From positions 1 through 35,885 of the forward strand of contig JANPDG010000080.1 in assembly GCA_031431335.1 (NCBI GenBank): DNA of 35,885 bases. Direction: 5' to 3'. Within the stretch, counting starts at the first letter, position 1. Every line of letters starts with the position of its first letter. The stretch comes from JAAFIP01 sp031431335 (lineage in GTDB: Bacteria; Pseudomonadota; Gammaproteobacteria; Burkholderiales; Burkholderiaceae_C). Shown here piece after piece: positions 15,776 to 23,400 of this stretch. Below the pieces are notes generated by a model. The model worked only from the letters and a program-made list of their open reading frames with translations, searched no databases and was not told where the DNA came from. The position numbers and the translations under genes were made by a program.

Positions 15776-17257
15776 ATGAGTAATTCTTTAACCTCAGTGC
15801 CTGCAACGACTGTTCGCACCCGTATCGCGCCGTCACCCACAGGCTTTTTGCACTTAGGCACTGCCCGTACCGCGCTCTTGTGCTGGGCTTTTGCGCAGCA
15901 CCACAAAGCACTGGGCCATGACGCCCAGTTTATTTTGCGTATCGAAGACACCGACGAGGCGCGCTCGACACAAGCTGCGGTAGACCAGATCATCGAGGCC
16001 ATGCAGTGGCTAGAGCTTGACTACGACGAAGGCCCGTTCTACCAAATGCAGCGCATGGCCCGCTACCGCGAAGTCATTGCGCAAATGCTCATTGACGGCA
16101 CCGCCTACCATTGCTACACCACGCCCGCCGAGCTAGACACCATGCGCGAGGCGCAAAAAGCGCGCGGTGACAAAGCCCGCTACGACGGCCGCTGGCGCCC
16201 CGCACCCGGCAAGGCACTGCCCACGCCGCCAGCCGGCCTGAAACCTGTGGTGCGATTTGCCAACCCTGTGGATGGCGAGGTGACCTGGATCGACACAGTC
16301 AAAGGCCAGATTACGATCAGCAACAAAGAGCTAGACGACCTGGTCATCGCCCGCCCAGTGTCTGACCAGGCTGCAGCCAACGGTGAGTCCGTAGGCACGC
16401 CCACATACAATTTTTGCGTCGTGGTGGACGACCTGGACATGCGCATTACCCACGTCATTCGTGGTGACGACCATGTTAACAACACGCCGCGCCAGATTAA
16501 CATTCTCAAAGCGCTGGGCGCGCAGCTGCCCCAGTACGGCCATGTACCCATGATTCTCGGGCCTGACGGCGAAAAGCTGTCCAAGCGCCACGGCGCAGTC
16601 AGCGTGACGCAGTACCGCGATGCAGGCTACCTGCCTGAGGCAATGATGAACTATTTGTCCCGCCTAGGCTGGAGCCATGGCGACGACGAGCTGTTTAGCC
16701 GTGAGCAGCTGGTGGGCTGGTTTGACGGCACACATTTGGCCAAAAGCCCCGCGCAGTGGGATGCGGCTAAGCTCAGTTGGGTTAACTCGCACTATATGAA
16801 GCTGGCCAGCGATGAGCGGCTGGCTGCGCTGGTGCAAACGCAACTGCAGACACAGCTAAAGACACGCGAGCAGGGTGCTATCACCGCCGATGCGCGCTTA
16901 CCGCAGATTTGTGCTTTGTTCAAAGACCGCTGCGACACCACGGCTGCACTGGCCATATGGGCCGCTGCGTTTTACACTAGGCCTGAGCGTAACCCAGAAG
17001 AATATGCGCAGCACGTCACAGACGCAGTCAAGCCCGCCATTGCCGTGCTCGCGGCCAAGCTGGGCAGTTGCACATGGGATAAAGCCAGCCTTGCAGCAGC
17101 CATCAAAGAAACCTTGGCTGAGACTGGCCTCAAAATGCCCCAACTGGCCATGCCAGTGCGGGTTTTGCTGATGGGCAAGGCGCAAACCCCGTCCCTAGAT
17201 GCAGTTTTGGTGCTTTGCGGTAGAGAAATTGCTCTAGAGCGTTTGCAAACCCTTTGA
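15776..17257 (+). CDS. gltX: Glutamyl-tRNA synthetase
   Basis: About 493 residues from the ATG at 15776 (an in-frame TTG is two codons upstream). The class I synthetase charges tRNA-Glu with glutamate. The HIGH-type motif appears as PSPTGFLHLGTARTAL (HLGT at 26-29), the KMSKS-type motif as GEKLSKRHG, and the RIEDTDEARS segment is present. The anticodon-binding C-terminus is complete. Its leader is repeat copy E, with no evident ribosome binding site. Three tRNA genes including tRNA-Glu, its own substrate, follow within 310 bases. Confidence 0.95.
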   Translation: MSNSLTSVPATTVRTRIAPSPTGFLHLGTARTALLCWAFAQHHKALGHDAQFILRIEDTDEARSTQAAVDQIIEAMQWLELDYDEGPFYQMQRMARYREVIAQMLIDGTAYHCYTTPAELDTMREAQKARGDKARYDGRWRPAPGKALPTPPAGLKPVVRFANPVDGEVTWIDTVKGQITISNKELDDLVIARPVSDQAAANGESVGTPTYNFCVVVDDLDMRITHVIRGDDHVNNTPRQINILKALGAQLPQYGHVPMILGPDGEKLSKRHGAVSVTQYRDAGYLPEAMMNYLSRLGWSHGDDELFSREQLVGWFDGTHLAKSPAQWDAAKLSWVNSHYMKLASDERLAALVQTQLQTQLKTREQGAITADARLPQICALFKDRCDTTAALAIWAAAFYTRPERNPEEYAQHVTDAVKPAIAVLAAKLGSCTWDKASLAAAIKETLAETGLKMPQLAMPVRVLLMGKAQTPSLDAVLVLCGREIALERLQTL

Positions 17258-17272
17258 TTTTCACGCTATAAT
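17243..17272 (+). promoter_or_regulatory. Predicted sigma-70 promoter for the tRNA cluster
   Basis: TTGCAA (17243-17248) and a perfect TATAAT (17267-17272) are separated by 18 bases, overlapping the last codons of gltX. The first tRNA starts 70 bases after the -10 box, leaving a leader to be removed by processing. Confidence 0.6.
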
Positions 17273-17342
17273 TCAAGGCTCGATACCGAACAGGTGGAGT
17301 GCACAGTGAAGTCTTGGTTACAAGGCTAACAGTGCGCAACAA

Positions 17343-17418
<76 letters not shown>

Positions 17419-17489
17419 ACTTTGTATCGAGACGGAAATAAGAAATTTGAAAAGTTTTAAAACTCTAAAGTTTCGGTTCCCAGGTTTAT

Positions 17490-17565
17490 GACCCCATCGT
17501 CTAGAGGCCTAGGACATTACCCTTTCATGGTAAGTACCGGGGTTCGAATCCCCGTGGGGTCGCCA
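17490..17565 (+). tRNA. tRNA-Glu (TTC)
   Basis: A 76-base cloverleaf with acceptor GACCCCA / TGGGGTC, anticodon stem TTACC / GGTAA around CTTTCAT (anticodon TTC) and T arm GGGGTTCGAATCCCC. GCCA is encoded at the 3' end. It lies 71 bases after tRNA-Ala. Confidence 0.96.
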
Positions 17566-17605
17566 ATTAACTTCATCACTGAAGAGTTAAATGGTTTGTA
17601 GTTTA

Positions 17606-17682
17606 GGAGTGGTAGTTCAGTTGGTTAGAATACCGGCCTGTCACGCCGGGGGTCGCGGGTTCGAGTCCCGTCCACTCCGCCA
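17606..17682 (+). tRNA. tRNA-Asp (GTC)
   Basis: A 77-base cloverleaf with acceptor GGAGTGG / CCACTCC, anticodon stem CCGGC / GCCGG around CTGTCAC (anticodon GTC) and T arm GCGGGTTCGAGTCCCGT. GCCA is encoded. It is the last of the three-tRNA cluster. Confidence 0.96.
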
Positions 17683-17690
17683 ACATATTA

Positions 17691-17728
17691 AAAACCGTTG
17701 TAGATCTAAGATTTACAACGGTTTTTTT
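17691..17728 (+). terminator. Rho-independent terminator of the tRNA cluster
   Basis: A perfect 11-base stem AAACCGTTGTA (17692-17702) / TACAACGGTTT (17714-17724) is followed by a run of T. It begins nine bases after tRNA-Asp. Confidence 0.9.
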
Positions 17729-17757
17729 GTTTGACGCAGCGCGTGCAAGGCCCCGTA

Positions 17758-18606
17758 ATGACCGACTCTTGGATTCTCAATCTTTCTTGCCCTGATCGCG
17801 TGGGCATTGTGCATGCCGTAACCGGTATGCTGGCCCAAAGTGGCGGCAATATTACCGAAGCTGCGCAGTTTAACGACCCTAGCACTGCACATTTCTTTAT
17901 GCGCGTGAAGTTTGATTTGCCTACAGCGCAGTCCCAGCCCATGCAGGCGCAGCTAGTGCAGTTGGCCCAGTCATGGGCGCTCAGCTACAAGCTGCGGCCT
18001 GCATTGCAGCGCATGCGCACCGTGGTAATGGTCTCTAAGCTGGGGCACTGTTTGAACGATCTGCTGTTTCGCCACAGCAGCCAGCAAATCCCGCTGGACA
18101 TTCGCGCCATCGTGTCTAATCACCGTGACTACGAGCAGCTGGCAGCCAGCTACCAGATTCCGTTTCACTACATTCCAGTCACAGTTGACACCAAGGCCCA
18201 GGCCGAGGCAAAGCTCATGGAGATAGTCAACGCGCAGGCTATTGAGCTGGTGGTGCTGGCCCGCTACATGCAGGTGTTGTCACAGGATCTGTGCCGCGCC
18301 TTGGAGGGCCGGGCAATCAATATTCACCACTCATTTTTGCCCAGCTTCAAAGGTGCCAAGCCGTATGTGCAGGCGTATGAGCACGGTGTCAAGATCATCG
18401 GTGCCACCGCCCATTATGTGACGGCTGACCTCGACGAAGGCCCGATTATTGAACAAGACATTGCCCGTGTAGACCACGCCAGCGACCCAGAGCAGTTGAC
18501 CCATATTGGCCGCGATGTGGAGTGTTTGGTGCTATCTAAAGCGGTGACCTGGCATGCACAGCACCGGGTTTTGCTCAATGGCGGAAAAACGGTGGTTTTT
18601 AGATAG
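17758..18606 (+). CDS. purU: Formyltetrahydrofolate deformylase
   Basis: 282 residues from the ATG at 17758 (AAGG upstream; an in-frame TTG at 17731 would lie next to the terminator and is unlikely). It hydrolyses 10-formyl-THF to THF and formate, balancing one-carbon units. An N-terminal ACT domain (LSCPDRVGIVHAVTGMLAQSGGNI) precedes the formyl-transferase-type domain with INIHHSFLPSFKGAKPY and IGATAHYVTADLDEGPII, holding the Asn-His-Asp active-site set. It is convergent with the DMT transporter gene and overlaps it by eight bases. Confidence 0.95.
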   Translation: MTDSWILNLSCPDRVGIVHAVTGMLAQSGGNITEAAQFNDPSTAHFFMRVKFDLPTAQSQPMQAQLVQLAQSWALSYKLRPALQRMRTVVMVSKLGHCLNDLLFRHSSQQIPLDIRAIVSNHRDYEQLAASYQIPFHYIPVTVDTKAQAEAKLMEIVNAQAIELVVLARYMQVLSQDLCRALEGRAINIHHSFLPSFKGAKPYVQAYEHGVKIIGATAHYVTADLDEGPIIEQDIARVDHASDPEQLTHIGRDVECLVLSKAVTWHAQHRVLLNGGKTVVFR

Positions 18607-19483
18607 CATTTTTTTTTTGAGCTATCAACCCAGTGCTCAGCGCAGTGCCCAGCACAATCACCGCTCCGCATGCCAGCATCAAAGCAGTCACTGTTTCGTC
18701 TAAAAAGAGGGCTCCATAGGCCACGCCAAACACCGGAATCAAAAAAGTCACCGCCACAGCGCGGGCAGGCCCTGCGCTGGCAATGATTCGAAAATACAAA
18801 ATATAAGCCAGCGCAGTACAAAAAACCGCCAGCACTATGATGGCCGCCCAAGCATTAGCAGAGGGCACCTGAGCTGGCAAGTGCGTAGCAGCAGGCAGCA
18901 ACAGCACCAGCGTAGCGCCTATCTGGCTGCCCGTGGCGCTGGCCAGAGGCGGCACACCCGCCATATACTTTTTGGTGTAGCTGGCGGCAATGCCGTAGCA
19001 CAGCGTGGCCACGATGGTTGCCAACACGGCCAAGCCTGGCGCAGATGCACCCGCCTTGAACGTGGCTTTGTCCCAGGCCAGCGCAGCCACACCAGCAAAG
19101 CCAATCACCAAGCCCAATATGCGAATGCTGCTGGGCTTATCGCGCAGCCACACCCAAGCCACCACCGCGCCCCACAGCGGCGTGGTGGCGTTCAAAATAG
19201 ACGTTAGCCCCGTGTTGATGTGCAGCACCGCAAAGCCAAACAGCGCAAACGGAATACCACTGTTAAGCGCGCCAATTGCCAAAATTCGCTTCCATTTGTC
19301 ACGCAGTGCGCCCAACTGGCCGCGCCAGATCAGCAAAGGCAGTAAAAAGCACGCGGCCAACAGCACGCGCAAAAACGCGGTCGCAAACGGCCCAAACTCA
19401 GAGGCCCCCAGCTTCATTAACAAAAACGACCCTCCCCATATGGCGGCGAGCAATACAAATTCACATGCGGTGGCTATATTCAT
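18599..19483 (-). CDS. EamA/DMT superfamily transporter
   Basis: 294 residues with ten predicted membrane helices in two EamA repeats. The first repeat contains AAIWGGSFLLMKLG and ends near the motif GAVVAWVWLRDKPS; the second ends near GALFLDETVTALML. Inner-membrane drug/metabolite exporters of this type often export amino acids or other small molecules; the substrate cannot be told. The last codons overlap purU on the other strand, and both stop codons lie by an inverted repeat that may terminate both. Confidence 0.88.
   Translation of the reverse strand: MNIATACEFVLLAAIWGGSFLLMKLGASEFGPFATAFLRVLLAACFLLPLLIWRGQLGALRDKWKRILAIGALNSGIPFALFGFAVLHINTGLTSILNATTPLWGAVVAWVWLRDKPSSIRILGLVIGFAGVAALAWDKATFKAGASAPGLAVLATIVATLCYGIAASYTKKYMAGVPPLASATGSQIGATLVLLLPAATHLPAQVPSANAWAAIIVLAVFCTALAYILYFRIIASAGPARAVAVTFLIPVFGVAYGALFLDETVTALMLACGAVIVLGTALSTGLIAQKKNAI
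18602..18626. terminator. Possible shared terminator for convergent purU and DMT transporter genes
   Basis: The inverted repeat GATAGC (18602-18607) / GCTATC (18621-18626) encloses a run of ten T residues. The purU stop lies in the left arm. The T run is in the loop, not after the stem, so this is not a classical terminator. Confidence 0.35.
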
Positions 19484-19567
19484 ACTTTGAGTATCTGCTC
19501 AGATGTGGGTAACTGAGGCAATGATTGATGTTGGTTCTGCCAGCTTTAATGCGTGAGCCGCATCAAA

Positions 19568-20074
19568 TTACAGCAGCTGCTGCGGCAGCGCGTTTTCTAG
19601 CTGCAGCAGAGCAGTTTTACGCTCCAGGCCGCCCGCGTAGCCCGTGAGCGCGCCTGCAGCGCCCACCACGCGGTGGCAAGGCACGATGATGCTCACCGGG
19701 TTGCGCCCCACCGCCGCGCCCACAGCCCGCACCGCCGCTGTGTTGCCCAAGAGCTTAGCTACCGCACCATAAGACTGAATTTGACCGCTAGGAATACGCA
19801 ACAAAGCTTGCCATACGGCCTGTTGAAATGGTGTGCCAGCAGTCAAGTCAAGCGGCAGGTCAAACGCAGTGCGCTGGCCCGCAAAATATTGCTCTAGCTG
19901 CAGCAGCGCTTGGGCCGTGGTGGGGTGGCCTTGCATGCGCCATCCGCTGGTGTCGGGGCTGTGCTTTTGGCCTTCAAACCACATGCCGCACAAGCCTTGG
20001 TCAGTGGCTGCCAGCAGCAACGGGCCCCAGCTAGACGGCGTCCATTGGTATTGAGGCGTGTGGGTGTATTTCAT
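19568..20074 (-). CDS. ogt: Methylated-DNA--protein-cysteine S-methyltransferase
   Basis: A 168-residue suicide repair protein that transfers the methyl group from O6-methylguanine (and O4-methylthymine) to its own cysteine. The active site PCHRV is at 132-136 with C133 the acceptor; the helix-turn-helix with the finger arginine is in NTAAVRAVGAAVGRNP. It starts 35 bases after the stop of the Ada/AlkA fusion gene and is probably in the same transcript, together giving both arms of alkylation repair. Confidence 0.94.
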   Translation of the reverse strand: MKYTHTPQYQWTPSSWGPLLLAATDQGLCGMWFEGQKHSPDTSGWRMQGHPTTAQALLQLEQYFAGQRTAFDLPLDLTAGTPFQQAVWQALLRIPSGQIQSYGAVAKLLGNTAAVRAVGAAVGRNPVSIIVPCHRVVGAAGALTGYAGGLERKTALLQLENALPQQLL

Positions 20075-20109
20075 CGTTACAGGTGCTTTCTATAGGGCGT
20101 GGGGCGGTG

Positions 20110-21609
20110 TTATGCGGCTTGCGCTTGCAGCGCGTGCCATGCGCGCAGCACCGCGTAGCTGCGCCAAGGCCGCCATGCTTGCGACGCGGCCTCGGCTGCG
20201 CGCGCAGGGTGCGCCGCACCGCGCAGATTTAGCGCGTTGTGCAGCGCTACGTCGCCTGCCACAAAGGCATCGGGCCAGCGCAGCGCGCGCATGGCAATGT
20301 ACTGCGCCGTCCAGTCGCCTATGCCGGGCAGGGTTTTGAGTTGCTCGATAGTTTGCTCTGCACGGGCAGCGGTGTTCAGGTTGAGCTCACCTTGATTTAC
20401 CGCTTGCGACAGCGCGATGATGGCCGCTTGCCTAAGTTTTACGATACCTAAAGCGCCCAAAGCCTCGGGCGCAGCGTGTGCCAGCGCAGCAGGCGTGGGG
20501 AACAAGCGCGTGAGCTCAGGGTAGGGCGTGACAAACGGGGCACCAAAGGTATCTGCAATACGCTGGGTAAAGGTGCGCCCCGCTGCCACAGTCACCTGCT
20601 GGCCCACAATGGCGCGCACCGCCACTTCAAACCCGTCCACGCAGCCTGGCACACGCAGGCCGTCCGTTCCGGTAAAGTGTGGACCCAGCACTGCGTTGAT
20701 GGCAGCTGGGTCAGCGTCTAAATCTAATGCCGCGCGCATGCGGGCAATGACGGTGGGCAGCGCACTGCGCAGGCTGTCGCTCACCTGCAGCTGCACCCGG
20801 TGCTGCGCTGGCTCAAACTGGTAGCGCAGCCAGCCTGAGAGCTGCTGGCCTGCCATGTGCATGCTAAAGGTTCGCGCAGCCCAATGTTCACCAGTCTTAG
20901 GCGCTATCCATTCAACACCAGACACCTGCCGCTGCCGATGAAAAGCCAGCATCGCATCCACATCGTAAGGCGGGCGGTAGGCCAGCTGCACCAGCGTGCT
21001 GCCGGTGTGGGGCGTGTGTTCAGCGCCCTCGCGCCGCAGCCGGGTGGGCGCAAGCCGGTAGTGCTGCATAAACGCAGTGTTAAAGCGCCGCAAGCTGCCA
21101 AACCCGCTGGCGATGGCCACATCGCTCACAGGCATGCGCGTGTCGGTCAGTAGCTGTTTAGCGCACAGCAAGCGCCGCGTTTGCAGGTATTGCACTGGCG
21201 ACACGCCCAAGTGCTTTTCAAATATCCGCCGCAAATGCCGGTCACTCACACCCAGCCGCTGTGCCACCTGGGCCACGCTAGGCATGTCAATATGCCCCGC
21301 ATCGTCCCACAAGCGCGCAGCCTGCAAAGCCAGCGTGTGCGATGCATCTTGGGTTGACCAAATCAGCGAATGCGGTGCCAGCTCTGGCCTGCAGCGCATA
21401 CACGGCCGATATCCCGCGCTTTCAGCCTGCGCCGCATGCGCCACAAACCGGCAGTTCTCCCGCCGAGGCGCTTTTACGCGGCACACCGGCCGACAATAAA
21501 TGCGCGTTGTCGTCACGCAGGTAAAAAAGCACCCATCAAACCGCGCATCGCGGCTCAGCGCGGCTTGGTAATACACGTTGGCAACAGCTTCATCAAAATA
21601 CGGCGTCAT
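20110..21609 (-). CDS. Ada-type regulator fused to AlkA 3-methyladenine DNA glycosylase
   Basis: 499 residues. The N-terminal Ada zinc domain has cysteines C39, C43, C70 and C73 spaced as in E. coli Ada, where the first accepts a methyl group from phosphotriesters and switches on transcription. An AraC-type helix-turn-helix follows (about 105-190: VAQRLGVSDRHLRRIFEKHLG). The rest is AlkA: an N-terminal AlkA domain and a helix-hairpin-helix glycosylase (LKTLPGIGDWTAQYIAMRAL) with catalytic D453. It excises alkylated bases and probably senses damage and regulates its own operon. The O6-methylguanine methyltransferase domain of classical Ada is missing and supplied by the adjacent ogt. Confidence 0.93.
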   Translation of the reverse strand: MTPYFDEAVANVYYQAALSRDARFDGCFFTCVTTTRIYCRPVCRVKAPRRENCRFVAHAAQAESAGYRPCMRCRPELAPHSLIWSTQDASHTLALQAARLWDDAGHIDMPSVAQVAQRLGVSDRHLRRIFEKHLGVSPVQYLQTRRLLCAKQLLTDTRMPVSDVAIASGFGSLRRFNTAFMQHYRLAPTRLRREGAEHTPHTGSTLVQLAYRPPYDVDAMLAFHRQRQVSGVEWIAPKTGEHWAARTFSMHMAGQQLSGWLRYQFEPAQHRVQLQVSDSLRSALPTVIARMRAALDLDADPAAINAVLGPHFTGTDGLRVPGCVDGFEVAVRAIVGQQVTVAAGRTFTQRIADTFGAPFVTPYPELTRLFPTPAALAHAAPEALGALGIVKLRQAAIIALSQAVNQGELNLNTAARAEQTIEQLKTLPGIGDWTAQYIAMRALRWPDAFVAGDVALHNALNLRGAAHPARAAEAASQAWRPWRSYAVLRAWHALQAQAA

Positions 21610-21675
21610 GGGGGCATGATACGCTGAGACTAGATTAAAACTAGCCGTTTTCGGACAAGTTAATCAGATGATGAG

Positions 21676-21750
21676 TTTGGAAGATTTTTAAGTGGTTTTC
21701 CGACGTGGGTATTAGATAGTTTGCTATTTTTATAATAGTAAAATAATAGC
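21676..21750 (+). repeat. Interspersed element copy F (core 21696-21750)
   Basis: Lies between rfbC and the Ada/AlkA gene. Flank tttggaag and core TTTTCCGACGTGGGTATTAG match the family with one change. The 3' end is longer than in the others and forms a hairpin, GCTATTTT / AAATAATAGC, about a short A/T loop. Confidence 0.86.
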
Positions 21751-21781
21751 TTTAGTATAGGTATTTTGCAGCAATAGCGCG

Positions 21782-22327
21782 CTAGCCAAACACTTCAGCA
21801 TCTGCCAAAACCAGCCCAGCTTGGTCTTTGGCGGACAAAATTAAATGGCCAGTCTCAGGCCATTGAATGCCTATCGCAGGATCGTCCCAACGAATACAGC
21901 GCTCATGCTCAGGGGCCCAATAGGCAGTGGTTTTGTACAAAAAGACGGCAGAGTCCGACAAGGTTAAGTACCCATGCGCAAAGCCTGCTGGTATCCACAG
22001 CTGCTTTTGGTTATCTGCTGAGAGCACCGTTCCCACCCACTGGCCAAACGTAGGCGAGCTGCGCCTGATGTCCACCGCTATATCAAACACCTCGCCGTGC
22101 ACTACACGCACCAGTTTGCCCTGCGGTTGTTGCACCTGGTAATGCAGACCGCGCAATACATGGCGCTTTGATTCACAGTGGTTGTCTTGCATAAATTCCA
22201 CATGTTCACCCACCGCTGCGTCGAATTGACTTTGCTTAAAACTCTCATAAAACAATCCACGCTGGTCGGTAAAAACGTGCGGTTGTATGGCAATCAGCCC
22301 CTTAAGATTTAGATGGATAAGCTGCAC
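21782..22327 (-). CDS. rfbC: dTDP-4-dehydrorhamnose 3,5-epimerase
   Basis: A 181-residue cupin enzyme of dTDP-L-rhamnose synthesis, epimerising the 4-keto sugar at C3 and C5. Visible family motifs are FTDQRGLFYESF, the RHVLRGLHYQ segment with catalytic histidine H62, VFDIAVDIRRSSPTFG, IPAGFAHGY and the tyrosine in YKTTAYW. It appears intact and starts six bases after the broken rfbA. The other two rhamnose genes (rfbB, rfbD) are absent from this window. Confidence 0.94.
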   Translation of the reverse strand: MQLIHLNLKGLIAIQPHVFTDQRGLFYESFKQSQFDAAVGEHVEFMQDNHCESKRHVLRGLHYQVQQPQGKLVRVVHGEVFDIAVDIRRSSPTFGQWVGTVLSADNQKQLWIPAGFAHGYLTLSDSAVFLYKTTAYWAPEHERCIRWDDPAIGIQWPETGHLILSAKDQAGLVLADAEVFG

Positions 22328-22333
22328 AATAAT

Positions 22334-23123
22334 TTATCTATCAAAATTTGTAAGGCTGCTTTTTAGCAAAAACTCCAAGTATTTGCCATAGCTCGTTTTA
22401 GCCAAAGTTAAGGCTAGCTGTTCTAGCTGGCTGTTAGTGATCCAGTGTTGGCGCCAAGCTATTTCCTCTGGGCAAGCGATTTTCAGACCTTGCCTATGCT
22501 CCAGCGTCGCCATAAATTGGCTGGCCTCTAACAAACTGTCATGTGTACCCGTGTCTAGCCAAGCATAGCCCCGCGGCATTATCTGCACGCTAAGTTGACC
22601 CATGTCCAGATAAGCCTGATTCACAGCTGTAATCTCCAGCTCTCCTCTCTCGCTAGGCTTAAGAGATTTGGCGATCTCCACCACTTGGTTGTCATAAAAA
22701 TACAGTCCAGTCACAGCGAAATTGCTCTGCGGCTGCGCTGGTTTCTCTTCAATACTTCGGGCTTTGCCTTGTGCGTCAAACGCCACCACGCCGTAGCGCT
22801 CTGGGTCTTGTACATGGTAGGCAAACACTGTAGCGCCGCTTGCCTGCGCATCCGCATCAGACAACAGCTTGGCAAACTCGTGTCCATAAAAAATATTGTC
22901 CCCTAGTACCAGCGCACTCGGCGCATTGCCCACAAACTGCTCGCCAATCACATAAGCCTGCGCTAACCCATCCGGGCTGGGCTGCACCGCATATTGCAGA
23001 TTCATGCCCCACTGACTGCCATCCCCCAGCAGCTGGGTAAACCGAGGTGTATCCTGTGGCGTGCTGATGATTAATACATCCCGTATGCCCGCCAGCAAGA
23101 ATGATGCCTTTGCGCTCAGTCAT
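22334..23123 (-). pseudogene. rfbA: Glucose-1-phosphate thymidylyltransferase with an internal deletion and frameshift
   Basis: RmlA normally makes dTDP-glucose from glucose-1-phosphate and dTTP. The gene begins with ATG at 23123 (or 23144) encoding MTERKGIILAGG, and then the frame shifts. The rest, from LAGIRDVLIISTPQD to the C-terminus including GYAWLDTGTHDSLLEASQF and KIACPEEIAW, is intact for about 250 residues in another frame. What is missing is the SGTRL nucleotide-binding signature and the KQLLPVYDKPMIYYPLSTL region. The junction lies in GCTGGCGG (near 23089-23098), a sequence that would occur in both ILAGG and MLAGI codons, so an 8-bp direct-repeat deletion of about 107 bp is the likely cause. 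An assembly error is possible. Confidence 0.82.
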
Positions 23124-23144
23124 TTTGAGGTTTAAAGTAGTCAT

Positions 23145-23400
23145 GAAATAGAGGTGATTTTTAAGCTGTTTTCCGATGTCGATATTGGATAGTTTGCTAT
23201 TTAAAAAATAGCATTTAGTTGCCATAGTAATCGAATTCATATCCAAAAATATCAACCCAAATGCTATTTGAGCCAAAAATCCCATATTTTCTTAATCAAT
23301 TGCGATGATTCAACGGAGATTTTGCTGGCTTTGTTAAATATTCTGGATATAGTACATTGGTAAGAAAAATTACCTCAATGTAGCAGGGAGTAACTTAGCA
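23145..23400. other. AT-rich intergenic region between rfbA and the lipoprotein gene
   Basis: It contains repeat copy G in its first third. The rest is AT-rich with no open frame I would support. A GGGAG about ten bases before the ATG at 23401 is a plausible binding site for the lipoprotein gene. No rfbB or rfbD remnant is visible here. Confidence 0.5.
23152..23213 (+). repeat. Interspersed element copy G (core 23169-23212)
   Basis: The most diverged core (TTTTCCGATGTCGATATTGG) but the best hairpin: GCTATTT / AAATAGC is perfect with a three-base loop. The flank gaggtgatttttaag resembles copies D and F. It is the last copy before the AT-rich region. Confidence 0.82.

Noticed and set aside
15684..15911. 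Minus-strand open frame with NSKLSNIHVGK over the metZ-gltX gap
   Set aside because: It is the translation of the interspersed element plus the antisense of gltX; a similar string at copy G arises from the element as well.
22857..23285. 142-codon minus-strand open frame starting in repeat G
   Set aside because: It contains only the first residues of rfbA followed by frameshifted sequence; explained by the deletion in rfbA.
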